From Alginatibacterium sediminis (lineage in GTDB: Bacteria; Pseudomonadota; Gammaproteobacteria; Enterobacterales; Celerinatantimonadaceae), in contig NZ_RAQO01000009.1 of NCBI RefSeq assembly GCF_003610775.1, forward strand, positions 343,478-375,686: DNA of 32,209 nucleotides, given 5' to 3'. Shown one piece after another: positions 9,229 through 19,128 of this stretch. Each line of letters begins with the position of its first letter. Positions within the stretch are counted from its first letter, which is position 1. The notes under the pieces were generated by a model that was not told where the DNA came from, did not search any database, and saw nothing but the letters and a program-made list of their open reading frames with translations. The translations under genes were made by a program, and so were the position numbers.

Positions 9229-10404
9229 ATGGCCTGGAATGAGCCTGGTAATAAAGGGGACGGCAATCGCGACCCTTGGGGCAACAATAAAAAGAATCAG
9301 GGTCCACCTGATTTAGATGAAGCGTTAAATAAACTGAACAAGAAAATCGGTGGTCTGTTTGGTGGAGGTCGTAAGGGCTCTTCTAATAGTGGCGGATCAG
9401 CGGGTTTCACTGGTGCAGGTGTAGGACTTATCGCAGCTTTGTTGCTCGTGGTTTGGGTTATCAGTGGGTTTTATACCATTGAGGAAGCTGAACGCGGCGT
9501 GAAGAAAACATTTGGCCAATATACCGATAGTGTTGATCCAGGTTTGAATTGGAAAGCAACTTTCGTTCAGGACGTAACACCTGTCGATGTTGAAACCATT
9601 CGCTCACTGCCAGCTGCTGGATTTATGTTGACTGAAGACGAAAACGTAGTCCGAGTTGAAATGGATGTGCAATATCGAATTGTAGCTCCTGAAAAATACC
9701 TGTTTAACGTAACGAATGCCGACGATAGCTTGAGCCAAGCGACTGACAGTGCTTTGCGTTATGTAGTAGGCCATACGCGCATGGATGATATTCTAACGAC
9801 TGGTCGTGAGATTGTTCGTCAAGATACATGGGCTTTGTTAGAAGAAATCATTGAACCTTACGATATGGGTATTCAAGTGATCGATGTTAACTTCTTGCCA
9901 GCACGTCCACCTGAAGAAGTAAAAGATGCTTTTGATGACGCGATTGCTGCTCAAGAAGATGAACAACGCTTTATTCGTGAAGCCGAAGCTTATGCGCGTT
10001 CAGTTGAACCTGCCGCCCGTGGTCAAGTGCAACGAGTTGCACAAGAGTCTGAAGGTTATCGTGAGCAAGTTGTTCTGCGTGCTCAAGGTGATATAGCTCA
10101 GTTTGAGCAATTATTACCTGAGTATGAATTAGCACCTGAAGTCACTCGTGATCGTATGTACCTTGAAACCATGGAAAAAGTTTATGGTAATTCGAATAAG
10201 GTTCTTATCGACGCTAAAAATAATGGCAATTTACTCTACTTGCCGATTGATAAGTTGATGGGACAAAACACAAGTTCGAATTCAAGTGCAAGCTATGAAG
10301 ATCCAAATGTGACTCCTGTCGTGCCGAGTCAAGATAGTTCGAATAGTACTCGTAGTTCTTCTACTAGTTCGCGCGATACTGACCGATTTTCGGGGAGAAA
10401 CTAA
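9229..10404 (+). CDS. hflK: FtsH protease modulator HflK
   Basis: SPFH/prohibitin-family inner-membrane protein that, with HflC, builds a large cage around FtsH and controls its access to membrane substrates. The 391 residues start MAWNEPGNKGDGNRDPWG, then a Gly/Asn-rich cytoplasmic part (PPDLDEALNKLNKKIGGLFGG), one transmembrane helix (about 65-83) and the SPFH domain in the periplasm (GFYTIEEAERGVKKTFGQY). A long helical region (AAQEDEQRFIREAEAYARSV...) and a Ser-rich C tail follow. An in-frame GTG at 9217 is not chosen: it lies within the ribosome binding site (GGAG 9219-9222) of ATG 9229. hflC starts 3 bases after the stop. Confidence 0.96.
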   Translation: MAWNEPGNKGDGNRDPWGNNKKNQGPPDLDEALNKLNKKIGGLFGGGRKGSSNSGGSAGFTGAGVGLIAALLLVVWVISGFYTIEEAERGVKKTFGQYTDSVDPGLNWKATFVQDVTPVDVETIRSLPAAGFMLTEDENVVRVEMDVQYRIVAPEKYLFNVTNADDSLSQATDSALRYVVGHTRMDDILTTGREIVRQDTWALLEEIIEPYDMGIQVIDVNFLPARPPEEVKDAFDDAIAAQEDEQRFIREAEAYARSVEPAARGQVQRVAQESEGYREQVVLRAQGDIAQFEQLLPEYELAPEVTRDRMYLETMEKVYGNSNKVLIDAKNNGNLLYLPIDKLMGQNTSSNSSASYEDPNVTPVVPSQDSSNSTRSSSTSSRDTDRFSGRN

Positions 10405-10407
10405 GCC

Positions 10408-11283
10408 ATGAAACAACTATCAATATTTGCGGTTATTCTGGCTGTTCTTGTTCTGTATTCTTCAGTCTTTGTTATTGAAGAAGGCGAGCGCGGGATCCGG
10501 ATACAGTTCGGTAAAGTGGTACGTACTGCTGATACCTTAACTCGAGTCTACGAGCCAGGCATCAACTTTAAAGTACCATTTATTGATACAATTAAAGTCC
10601 TAGATGCCCGTTTACAAACACTTGACGGACAAGCTGACCGCTTTGTTACTTCAGAGAAAAAAGACTTAATCATTGATACCTATGTGAAGTGGCGTATCGA
10701 AGACTTCTCACGTTTTTATCTCTCAACTGGTGGTAATTTCCTACAAGCTGAGTCCTTGTTAAAGCGTAAAATCAACAACGGACTGCGTAGCGAGATTGGT
10801 TCGCGCACAATTAGCGATATCGTATCTGGTTCACGTGGCGAAGTGATGGAAGAAGCTTTAAAACGCAGCGCTCGCTCGTCTGAAATTGGTATTGAAGTTC
10901 TTGATGTTCGGATTAAGCAAATCAACCTACCTGAAGAAATCAGCAATAGTATCTACCAACGGATGCGTGCGGAGCGTTTAGCTGTGGCAAAAGAGCACCG
11001 CTCTCAAGGTCAAGAGCAGGCGACAATTTTACGAGCTAATGTCGATCGTAAAATCTCAGTGATGTTGGCTGATGCTGATAAACACGCTCGAGAAGTTCGA
11101 GGTGAAGGTGATGCAACAGCTGCAAGAATCTATGCGAATGCGTTTAATAAAGATCAAGAGTTTTTCAAATTCTGGCGTAGTTTAACCGCATATGAAAGAA
11201 GCTTTGGAAATGGAAACGATGTCATGGTTATTGAACCTGATAGTGAGTTCTTCCAGTTCATGAAACAAAGTTCTGGTAACTAA
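10408..11283 (+). CDS. hflC: FtsH protease modulator HflC
   Basis: Partner of HflK in the HflKC-FtsH supercomplex. The 291 residues have an N-terminal signal anchor (about 5-23), the SPFH domain (VIEEGERGIRIQFGKVVR, YEPGINFKVPFIDTIKVLDAR, QADRFVTSEKKDLIIDTYVKWRI) and a helical C part with MRAERLAVAKEHRSQGQEQA and RGEGDATAARIYANAF. It is shorter than E. coli HflC (334) because the insert before GIEVLDVRIKQINLPEE is missing, which is common outside enterics. An intrinsic terminator follows 12 bases after the stop. Confidence 0.96.
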   Translation: MKQLSIFAVILAVLVLYSSVFVIEEGERGIRIQFGKVVRTADTLTRVYEPGINFKVPFIDTIKVLDARLQTLDGQADRFVTSEKKDLIIDTYVKWRIEDFSRFYLSTGGNFLQAESLLKRKINNGLRSEIGSRTISDIVSGSRGEVMEEALKRSARSSEIGIEVLDVRIKQINLPEEISNSIYQRMRAERLAVAKEHRSQGQEQATILRANVDRKISVMLADADKHAREVRGEGDATAARIYANAFNKDQEFFKFWRSLTAYERSFGNGNDVMVIEPDSEFFQFMKQSSGN

Positions 11284-11294
11284 AGCACTTATCT

Positions 11295-11320
11295 AGCCCA
11301 GCAATTTGCTGGGCTTTTTT
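11295..11320 (+). terminator. Intrinsic terminator after hflC
   Basis: AGCCCAGCA (11295-11303) and TGCTGGGCT (11307-11315) form a perfect 9-bp stem with a 3-base loop ATT, running into six T (11315-11320). It closes the hfq-hflX-hflK-hflC unit. Confidence 0.93.
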
Positions 11321-11333
11321 ATGGTGAGTACAC

Positions 11334-11522
11334 ATGAAAGATAGCGTCGTTATAGCATTAGCATTGTTATGTTTGCTCGAAGGTTTTGGACCTTTGTTAT
11401 TTCCAAAACGTTGGAAAAACATGATTTTAGCGCTTACCAAAGTACCAGCGCAACAAATCAGACAAGTGGGCATGGCCTTAGTTGGTTTAGCTTTTTTGTT
11501 ACTAATGTCGATTAAGTTTTGA
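11334..11522 (+). CDS. yjeT: DUF2065 family small membrane protein (YjeT-like)
   Basis: A 62-residue protein made almost wholly of two hydrophobic segments (about 4-22 and 43-60) around a short basic stretch, LFPKRWKNMI. LLEGFGPLLFPKRWK is the family signature and matches E. coli YjeT (LEGLGPMLYPKAWK). Function is unknown; it is an inner-membrane protein by sequence. It sits between hflC and purA, its usual place. GGTGAG (11323-11328) is the ribosome binding site. Because the hflC terminator ends only 13 bases before the ATG, its transcription must come from readthrough or a promoter inside hflC. Confidence 0.88.
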   Translation: MKDSVVIALALLCLLEGFGPLLFPKRWKNMILALTKVPAQQIRQVGMALVGLAFLLLMSIKF

Positions 11523-11550
11523 CCTAAGCTATTTGCTTCGCTATAACATA

Positions 11551-11580
11551 CTGCCAAAAGTGATGATTTTTTGTTATCAT
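11551..11580 (+). promoter_or_regulatory. Candidate purA promoter
   Basis: CTGCCA (11551-11556) and TATCAT (11575-11580) are spaced by 18 bases. Each matches its sigma-70 consensus at four or five positions. The -10 lies in one arm of an inverted repeat (GATGAT 11562-11567 / ATCATC 11576-11581). I see no PurR-box-like palindrome. Confidence 0.4.
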
Positions 11581-11594
11581 CGCGTTTTAACTGA

Positions 11595-12905
<1,311 letters not shown>

Positions 12906-12928
12906 TTAGTTTGGGATTAACGGATATC

Positions 12929-12957
12929 AAAAAGCAGCCATAAAGGCTGCTTTTTTT
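12929..12957. terminator. Bidirectional intrinsic terminator between purA and ispB
   Basis: AAAGCAGCC (12931-12939) pairs perfectly with GGCTGCTTT (12945-12953) around a 5-base loop. A run of seven T (12951-12957) serves purA; on the other strand five A (12929-12933) become a U-run for ispB. It lies 23 bases past the purA stop and 21 past the ispB stop. Confidence 0.93.
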
Positions 12958-12978
12958 GTGTAAAAATCAACAGTTTTG

Positions 12979-13950
12979 TTAGCTGGGGCGATCGGCCGCA
13001 ATAATGGCTAAAGACTTAAGCGCATCTTTATACTCACTGTCTTCAATAATGCTTAAGGCTTGAATAGCTTTGTCGGCTTCTTCTTGAGCGCGCTGGTGGC
13101 AGTACTCTAATGCTTTTGTAGACTTCAGTATTTCTAAAATAGCATCTAAGTGCTGTAAGCCATTTCCGTCTCGAATGGCTTGTTCTATCAGTAATCGCTG
13201 CTCACTGTTTGCTTGGGACATTGCGTAGATCAATGGCAGAGTCGGTTTACCTTCGGCTAAGTCGTCCCCCATATTCTTGCCCATATCACTGGCTTGTGCA
13301 GAGTAGTCAAGTACGTCGTCCATGATTTGGAATGCTGTGCCTAGATATTTGCCATAGTCCAGCATTGCTTGCTCAATTGCTTCTGGGTGCTCACTGAGCA
13401 CTGCAGCAAGGCGGGTAGCAGCTTCGAACAATTTAGCTGTTTTGCAGTAGATGACTTCAAAATAGCGTTTTTCGTCGGTTTCAGGGTCATTACAATTGAT
13501 AAGCTGTAAAACTTCACCTTCAGCGATGACGTTTGTTGCATCTGCAAGAATGTCCATGACGCGTAAGTTTTGCAGTTGTGTCATTAATTGGAAGGATCGC
13601 GAATATAGGAAGTCACCAACCAAAACACTGGCAGCGTTGCCAAATTTAGCATTGGCTGTATCTCTACCTCGACGCAAAGCACTTTCGTCAACAACATCAT
13701 CATGCAGCAAGGTTGATGTATGGATGAACTCAATGATCGCTGCGAGCTTTATATGATCATCGCAACTAGAGTTCATAGCCTTCGCTGCAAGTACGGTCAA
13801 CATCGGACGGATCCTTTTGCCGCCGCTGTTTACAATGTAAATAGCTATTTGCTGGATTAAGGCGACATCTGAGCCTAGTTCAGCATAAATGAGTTCGTTG
13901 ACCGCTGTCATATCGTCAGCGGAGAGTTTTCGAATTGCCTCTATGTCCAT
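12979..13950 (-). CDS. ispB: Octaprenyl diphosphate synthase IspB
   Basis: Trans-long-chain polyprenyl synthase that makes the side chain of ubiquinone/menaquinone from farnesyl diphosphate and IPP. In the 323 residues are GGKRIRPM (IPP site), the first Asp-rich motif DDVVD (84-88) with downstream RRGRDTANAKFG, EGEVLQL, KTAKLFEAA, and the second Asp-rich motif DDVLD (211-215) with KNMGDDLAEGKPTLPL. It matches E. coli IspB throughout; the chain length (C40) is inferred from that and not readable from the sequence. It is divergent from rplU, as in E. coli. A clear ribosome binding site is not visible. Confidence 0.95.
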   Translation of the reverse strand: MDIEAIRKLSADDMTAVNELIYAELGSDVALIQQIAIYIVNSGGKRIRPMLTVLAAKAMNSSCDDHIKLAAIIEFIHTSTLLHDDVVDESALRRGRDTANAKFGNAASVLVGDFLYSRSFQLMTQLQNLRVMDILADATNVIAEGEVLQLINCNDPETDEKRYFEVIYCKTAKLFEAATRLAAVLSEHPEAIEQAMLDYGKYLGTAFQIMDDVLDYSAQASDMGKNMGDDLAEGKPTLPLIYAMSQANSEQRLLIEQAIRDGNGLQHLDAILEILKSTKALEYCHQRAQEEADKAIQALSIIEDSEYKDALKSLAIIAADRPS

Positions 13951-14063
13951 GACCGTTTTTTATCATATTTTTTGTGCCAACATAGTAACTGAAATATCTC
14001 GGTCTATCAGCACCAATTGAGTAATAATACCGGCTAGAGCCCGTAGTACGCATAGACCTGCTG

Positions 14064-14087
14064 AAAATTTAAACTTTTTTAAATTTT
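14064..14087. repeat. A/T-only inverted repeat upstream of the rplU promoter
   Basis: AAAATTTAAA (14064-14073) is perfectly repeated in inverse as TTTAAATTTT (14078-14087) across CTTT. It ends 4 bases before the -35 of the rplU promoter, the position of an UP element. It may simply be A/T-rich promoter DNA. Confidence 0.5.
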
Positions 14088-14091
14088 CCAC

Positions 14092-14120
14092 TTGCGGCAA
14101 ATGATCTTTTTCCGTAGAAT
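14092..14120 (+). promoter_or_regulatory. rplU-rpmA promoter
   Basis: TTGCGG (14092-14097) and TAGAAT (14115-14120) are spaced by exactly 17 bases, with A/T-rich DNA just upstream. Transcription would start near 14127 and give a leader of about 55 bases. Confidence 0.7.
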
Positions 14121-14124
14121 CCGC

Positions 14125-14174
14125 CTCCATTGTTAAGAATTAAAACGCCTTTCTGAGAAAGGACGTGAATGGAG
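14125..14174 (+). promoter_or_regulatory. Foldable leader of rplU mRNA covering the ribosome binding site
   Basis: CTCCATT (14125-14131) pairs with AATGGAG (14168-14174), a 7-bp outer stem whose 3' arm contains the ribosome binding site GGAG (14171-14174). Inside it, CCTTTC (14148-14153) pairs with GAAAGG (14157-14162) around a TGA loop. The 5' arm would be at the very 5' end of the predicted transcript; if initiation is near 14127, two of the seven pairs are lost. A ribosomal-protein autoregulatory site is a reasonable inference, not shown. Confidence 0.45.
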
Positions 14175-14181
14175 TTTGAAA

Positions 14182-14493
14182 ATGTACGCGGTTATTCAAA
14201 GCGGCGGTAAACAGCATCGTGTTGCTGAAGGTCAAACCATTCGCCTAGAGAAATTAGACGTAGAGACTGGCTCATCTGTTGAGTTTGACGACGTTCTAAT
14301 GGTTGCTAATGGCGAAGATATTAAAGTTGGCGCACCTTATGTAGATGGTTCGAAAGTGACTGCTGAAGTAGTAAGTCATGGACGTGGTGATAAAGTTAAA
14401 ATCATGAAGTTCCGTCGTCGTAAGCACTCACGCAAACAACAGGGCCACCGTCAGTGGTTTACTGAAGTTCGCATTACTGGCATCAACGCTTAA
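14182..14493 (+). CDS. rplU: 50S ribosomal protein L21
   Basis: A 23S rRNA-binding protein of the large subunit. The 103 residues equal the E. coli length; [38 protein letters not shown] and [14 protein letters not shown] are family signatures. An in-frame TTG at 14176 is two codons upstream, but GGAG (14171-14174) is correctly spaced for ATG 14182 and the conserved protein begins MYAV. It is first in the rplU-rpmA operon. Confidence 0.98.
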   Translation: MYAVIQSGGKQHRVAEGQTIRLEKLDVETGSSVEFDDVLMVANGEDIKVGAPYVDGSKVTAEVVSHGRGDKVKIMKFRRRKHSRKQQGHRQWFTEVRITGINA

Positions 14494-14510
14494 TTTAGAA
14501 GGTAGATCTC

Positions 14511-14768
14511 ATGGCACATAAAAAGGCTGGTGGTAGTACTAATAACGGACGCGATTCAAATGCAAAACGCCTAGGTGTTAAGCGCTTTGGTGGTGAATCA
14601 GTTCTAGCGGGAAACATTCTCGTACGTCAACGTGGAACTAAGTTCCACCCTGGTACAAACGTAGGTTGTGGTAAAGACCACACTTTGTTTGCTACGAGCG
14701 ATGGCAAAGTTAAATTTGAAGTTAAAGGTCGTCTGAACCGTAAATATATCAGCATTATTGCTGAGTAA
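14511..14768 (+). CDS. rpmA: 50S ribosomal protein L27
   Basis: Large-subunit protein whose N-terminal tail reaches the peptidyl-transferase centre. The 85 residues start [19 protein letters not shown] directly after Met, with no cleavable N-terminal extension of the Firmicutes type. [20 protein letters not shown] and [12 protein letters not shown] follow. AAGG (14499-14502) is the ribosome binding site; rplU ends 17 bases upstream. Confidence 0.98.
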   Translation: MAHKKAGGSTNNGRDSNAKRLGVKRFGGESVLAGNILVRQRGTKFHPGTNVGCGKDHTLFATSDGKVKFEVKGRLNRKYISIIAE

Positions 14769-14786
14769 GTTTAGCGATACGACTTT

Positions 14787-14814
14787 AAAAAGCCCCGCTC
14801 TTGCGGGGCTTTTT
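14787..14814 (+). terminator. Intrinsic terminator after rpmA
   Basis: AGCCCCGC (14791-14798) pairs with GCGGGGCT (14803-14810) around TCTT, extended by AAAA/TTTT (14787-14790 with 14811-14814), with further T downstream. A very stable stem; the flanking A-run means it could also act on the other strand. Confidence 0.95.
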
Positions 14815-14849
14815 GTTTTCCTCTTGGTAATACGCAGCGTCTATACTGA

Positions 14850-16031
<1,182 letters not shown>

Positions 16032-16065
16032 CTATCTTTTGCTAAAAAATTGATTATGAACATTG

Positions 16066-16105
16066 AGCCTATTGTTGATTGCATCGACAATAGGCTTTCT
16101 TTTTT
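16066..16105 (+). terminator. Intrinsic terminator after obgE
   Basis: AGCCTATTGT (16066-16075) pairs perfectly with ACAATAGGCT (16087-16096); the stem extends inward with one G-U to 14 pairs closing a 3-base loop (TGC). A T-rich tract TTTCTTTTTT follows (16096-16105). Confidence 0.9.
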
Positions 16106-16133
16106 CCACAGTATTGCTATGTAGGACACAGAT

Positions 16134-16925
16134 TTGAGTACCCCTTCACCACGCATAATTTCCAACGAACAACAAACGGATATAGTTCGCTTGGTTGTAC
16201 AGACCGGTATGCGCCTGCAACAGCATGGCGCTGAAAGCAAATTGGTTGAACAGACGAGTAGTCGCTTAGGTTTGGCCTTAGGATTGGACAGCGTTGAGAT
16301 TGCATTGACCGCAAATGCGATTATTGTCACTGGCTTATACCAAGGGCGCTGTATTACAACGACCCGGAGAGTGTTTGACCGCGGTATTAATATGCATGTG
16401 GTCTGCGAAGTTCAGCGAATAGTTTTATTGGCTGAAAAGCAATTATTAGATTGTGACTTGGTTAAGGATCGCTTGGAACGCATCTCAGCTTTTAAATATA
16501 ATCGTTGGTTAGTGGTATTTATGGTGGGATTGTCTTGCGCCAGTTTTAGCCACTTATTTGGTGGTGATTGGACGGTATTCGCAATGACCTTTATTGCATC
16601 AGCTTTCGCCATGATAGTGAGACAAGAGCTCGCGCATCGACATCATAATCCCATTTTCAATTTTGGCGTCACTGCCTTCGTAGCCACGCTTATATCCAGC
16701 TTAGCAGTACGCTTCAATCTAGGAAATCAACCGGAGTTGGTTATGGCGGCCTCGGTATTACTACTGGTCCCAGGCTTTCCACTTATCAATGCAGTCTCGG
16801 ATTTCGTGAAAGGTCACGTTAATACCGGTATGGCGCGTTGGGGAATGGCTACCTTGCTTTGCTTAGGTGCGGCATCTGGCATTGCCTTAGCGATGGCGCT
16901 TACTGGTGTAAGAGGTTGGGTGTGA
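16134..16925 (+). CDS. yjjP: ThrE-type exporter, large subunit (YjjP-like)
   Basis: The larger half of a two-component inner-membrane exporter related to the threonine/serine exporter ThrE. The 263 residues hold a soluble N part with GMRLQQHGAESKLVEQTSSRLG, ALGLDSVEIALTANAI and DRGINMHVV, then about five hydrophobic segments from residue 105 onward, with LLLVPGFPLINAVSDFVKGH the family hallmark. It matches E. coli YjjP across its length; the E. coli YjjPB pair has been linked to succinate export, so the substrate here is open. The start is TTG 16134 with AGGA at 16123-16126; an ATG at 16119 runs straight into a stop. Its TGA overlaps the yjjB ATG. Confidence 0.9.
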   Translation: MSTPSPRIISNEQQTDIVRLVVQTGMRLQQHGAESKLVEQTSSRLGLALGLDSVEIALTANAIIVTGLYQGRCITTTRRVFDRGINMHVVCEVQRIVLLAEKQLLDCDLVKDRLERISAFKYNRWLVVFMVGLSCASFSHLFGGDWTVFAMTFIASAFAMIVRQELAHRHHNPIFNFGVTAFVATLISSLAVRFNLGNQPELVMAASVLLLVPGFPLINAVSDFVKGHVNTGMARWGMATLLCLGAASGIALAMALTGVRGWV

Positions 16926-17389
16926 TGGAATTATTTTTAAGCTTAGTCGATGATGCTTTTTTCTCGGCAATTCCTGCAATTGGGTTCGCTCTAATTTTCA
17001 ATGTACCGAAACGAATGTTGGTTTTATGTGCTTGTGGCGGAGCTATCGCTCATAGTCTTCGAACCCTAGTTATGCATTCGGGCGTTTCTATTGAGTGGGC
17101 AAGTTTAGTGGCTTCGGTTACAATTGGATTGATCGGAGTTTACTGGTCGCGACGTTATCTGGTTCCTCGGCCAGTCTTCACCGTAGCTTCAGTTATACCT
17201 ATGATCCCTGGAACCTTTGCGTTCAAGACTATCATTGGAGTTTTTACCCTGCATGATGGTGGTTATTCCGCAGAGGTCATGGCTTCGGTGTTGGAAAATG
17301 GATTAGCGACTCTTTTTATTTTGATGGCTTTAAGCTTTGGTTTGGCGTTGCCGTCAATTCTCATCTATCGGTTTAGACCGATTGTTTAA
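16925..17389 (+). CDS. yjjB: ThrE-type exporter, small subunit (YjjB-like)
   Basis: The smaller membrane half that completes the YjjPB exporter; the two are fused in Corynebacterium ThrE. The 154 residues have about five hydrophobic segments, with IPAIGFALIFNVPKR near the start, SVTIGLIGVYWSRRYLVP in the middle and FTVASVIPMIPGTFAFKTI as the counterpart of the VPGFPLINA motif of YjjP. ATG 16925 shares its A with the yjjP stop (TGATG), a sign of coupled translation. The frame is open further upstream to 16838, but that part is a shadow of yjjP. folA begins 13 bases after the stop. Confidence 0.9.
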   Translation: MELFLSLVDDAFFSAIPAIGFALIFNVPKRMLVLCACGGAIAHSLRTLVMHSGVSIEWASLVASVTIGLIGVYWSRRYLVPRPVFTVASVIPMIPGTFAFKTIIGVFTLHDGGYSAEVMASVLENGLATLFILMALSFGLALPSILIYRFRPIV

Positions 17390-17402
17390 TGAAGGTTAGG
17401 TT

Positions 17403-17888
17403 GTGAAATTATCAATGATAGCCGCGATTGATAAAGCGCGGGCGATAGGCTACAAAAATCAACTTCTATGGCACTTACCTAATGATCTGGGACACTTTAA
17501 AGCCGTAACCCTAGGGAAGCCTATCATTATGGGTCGTTTGACCTATGAGTCGATTGGAAGGCCTTTGCCTGGACGACTAAACCTAGTGGTTTCACGACAA
17601 ACTAATCTGCAGATTGAGGGTGTTACCGTCGTTGGAAGCTTAGATAAGGCGATCGAACTGGTTAACGATTGCCAAGAAGCGGTCATCATTGGCGGCGGTA
17701 TGCTCTATCGCGAAGCGATTGAGCGTTGTCAGTCTTTGTTTATTACCGAAGTTGATGCAAACTTACCCGCTGATACCTGGTTTCCGAACGTAGATCAACA
17801 GCAATGGCTAGAGCTCTCGCGAGATAATCACCTTGCGGATGAAAAACATGCATATAACTATAGTTTTGTTGAGTATCAACGCCGCTAA
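17403..17888 (+). CDS. folA: Dihydrofolate reductase
   Basis: Reduces dihydrofolate to tetrahydrofolate with NADPH. The 161 residues include MIAAIDKARAIGYKNQLLWH, LPNDLGHFK with the catalytic acid D28, PIIMGRLTYESIGRPLPGR, the NADPH loop IIGGGMLYREA and the C-terminal FITEVDANLPADTWFP. The start is GTG 17403 with GAAGG at 17391-17395; an in-frame ATG 12 bases on has no ribosome binding site. The close spacing to yjjB suggests one transcript. It is convergent with apaH, stops 14 bases apart, with no clear terminator between them. Confidence 0.96.
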   Translation: MKLSMIAAIDKARAIGYKNQLLWHLPNDLGHFKAVTLGKPIIMGRLTYESIGRPLPGRLNLVVSRQTNLQIEGVTVVGSLDKAIELVNDCQEAVIIGGGMLYREAIERCQSLFITEVDANLPADTWFPNVDQQQWLELSRDNHLADEKHAYNYSFVEYQRR

Positions 17889-17902
17889 AGAAACCAAAAT
17901 GC

Positions 17903-18724
17903 TCAATATTGAGATTGAGAGGGCGTATTAAACCAGCGCTGGTCTTCCCAGCGTAGCATGCTTAGTCGATTTCCCCATACGCAGCCAGTATCCGTAGCGA
18001 TTACTTTGTCTTTACTCGTTCGTCCTTCCAAGGCTGCCCAATGGCCAAATACAATAGTCTGTTTTTGCAGGTGTTTATCCCCAATTTCATACCAAGGTTT
18101 GAGATTGGGATTGTCATTTTGCTGGGGTGGTATTTTTAGTTCAAAATCTAAGGTGCCATCGGCAAAACAATAACGCATTCTGGTGCAAGCGTTAATGATG
18201 TATCTCCAGCGGTCTAGCCCTTCGAGATGCTTGTTCCAATGGGCCGGTTCGTTGCCATACATGCTTTGCAATAAACGCAGGTAGTGGTCTGAGCGTAGAA
18301 TCGTTTCTACTTCTTTGGCTCTTGATATCGCGGTATCTACGCTCCATTGTGGGCTTATACCCGCATGAACCATGACAACATTAAAATCGGGGTGTTGTTT
18401 AACAAGCGCCTGGCAGCGCAACCAATCTAATAATTCGTCTTTGTCACTTGCTTCTAATATAGGCGTAAGATGGTCTCGCGCCTTATTCCGTTTGATACCA
18501 TTAGCAATAGCTAGTAGATGCAAGTCGTGATTACCTAGCACAACTTGAGCACTTGAACCAAGGCTCTTAATAAAACGTAGCGTTTCTAGGGATTGAGGGC
18601 CGCGAGCAACAAGATCACCCGCACACCAAAGTTGGTCGTACTTTTTGTCAAAGCGTACCATTTTAAGTAGGCTACTTAGTTCTTGATAGCAGCCTTGGAT
18701 ATCGCCGACAAAATAAGTAGCCAT
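17903..18724 (-). CDS. apaH: Symmetrical bis(5'-nucleosyl)-tetraphosphatase ApaH
   Basis: Hydrolyses Ap4A to two ADP and removes Np4 caps from RNA 5' ends. The 273 residues carry the metallophosphatase motifs GDIQGCY (7-13), GDLVARGP (36-43), GNHD (64-67), HAGI and GHWA. The first motif has Gln where E. coli has His (GDVHG), a variation I have also seen in Pseudomonas-type ApaH, so it is not evidence of decay. GGGGA upstream of ATG is the ribosome binding site. It ends the lptD-surA-pdxA-rsmA-apaG-apaH operon, 11 bases after apaG. Confidence 0.96.
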   Translation of the reverse strand: MATYFVGDIQGCYQELSSLLKMVRFDKKYDQLWCAGDLVARGPQSLETLRFIKSLGSSAQVVLGNHDLHLLAIANGIKRNKARDHLTPILEASDKDELLDWLRCQALVKQHPDFNVVMVHAGISPQWSVDTAISRAKEVETILRSDHYLRLLQSMYGNEPAHWNKHLEGLDRWRYIINACTRMRYCFADGTLDFELKIPPQQNDNPNLKPWYEIGDKHLQKQTIVFGHWAALEGRTSKDKVIATDTGCVWGNRLSMLRWEDQRWFNTPSQSQY

Positions 18725-18735
18725 GTTCTATCCCC

Positions 18736-19128
18736 TTAGTGAAGCGCCGATGGTTTGGCTAGGCGAAAGGCGGGGATCTCGGCTTGATACAACTGGCCTT
18801 GATCATCGCTTAAGGTATAACTTCCTTGCATCACACCAACTTCTGTGGGGATAACAGCACTACTCGTGTATTCAAAATGCTGATTGGGTCCTAAGCGGGG
18901 TTGTTTGCCAATCACACCTTCACCTTCCACTTCTTTGGTATCACCATCACCATCGGTTATTAACCAATAACGCCGCAGGATTTGAAGTGGCATATCGCTT
19001 AAGTTCTCAATGCGGATACTATAGTAGAACGCGTACTGTTGCTCTTCTTCTACCGAATGTTGTTCAAGGTATCCAGTTTCAACCTGAATATCTATTTTGA
19101 CTTCGACATCCACGTTATCCATTGTCAT
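18736..19128 (-). CDS. apaG: ApaG (DUF525) protein
   Basis: A small beta-sandwich protein of unknown biochemical role (Co2+/Mg2+ homeostasis has been proposed from Salmonella CorD). The 130 residues contain [64 protein letters not shown] and [10 protein letters not shown], matching E. coli ApaG. The frame is open to 19176, but homology begins after residue 16 there. ATG 19128 has AAGAG just upstream; ATG 19122 two codons later is also possible. Its start lies inside the end of rsmA (14-base overlap). Confidence 0.94.
   Translation of the reverse strand: MTMDNVDVEVKIDIQVETGYLEQHSVEEEQQYAFYYSIRIENLSDMPLQILRRYWLITDGDGDTKEVEGEGVIGKQPRLGPNQHFEYTSSAVIPTEVGVMQGSYTLSDDQGQLYQAEIPAFRLAKPSALH

Noticed and set aside
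16838-16924. Longer yjjB starting inside yjjP
   Set aside because: The 29 extra residues are an out-of-frame reading of the yjjP C-terminus; ATG 16925 in TGATG gives a proper YjjB start.
17902-17913. Palindrome CTCAATATTGAG between folA and apaH as a terminator
   Set aside because: It has no loop and no T-run, and it overlaps the apaH stop; likely chance.
17909-17915. ApaH first motif GDIQG (Gln in place of His) as a sign of an inactive enzyme
   Set aside because: The motif is encoded near the gene start at about 18690-18706, the other motifs are intact, and Gln at this place is common in non-enteric ApaH.
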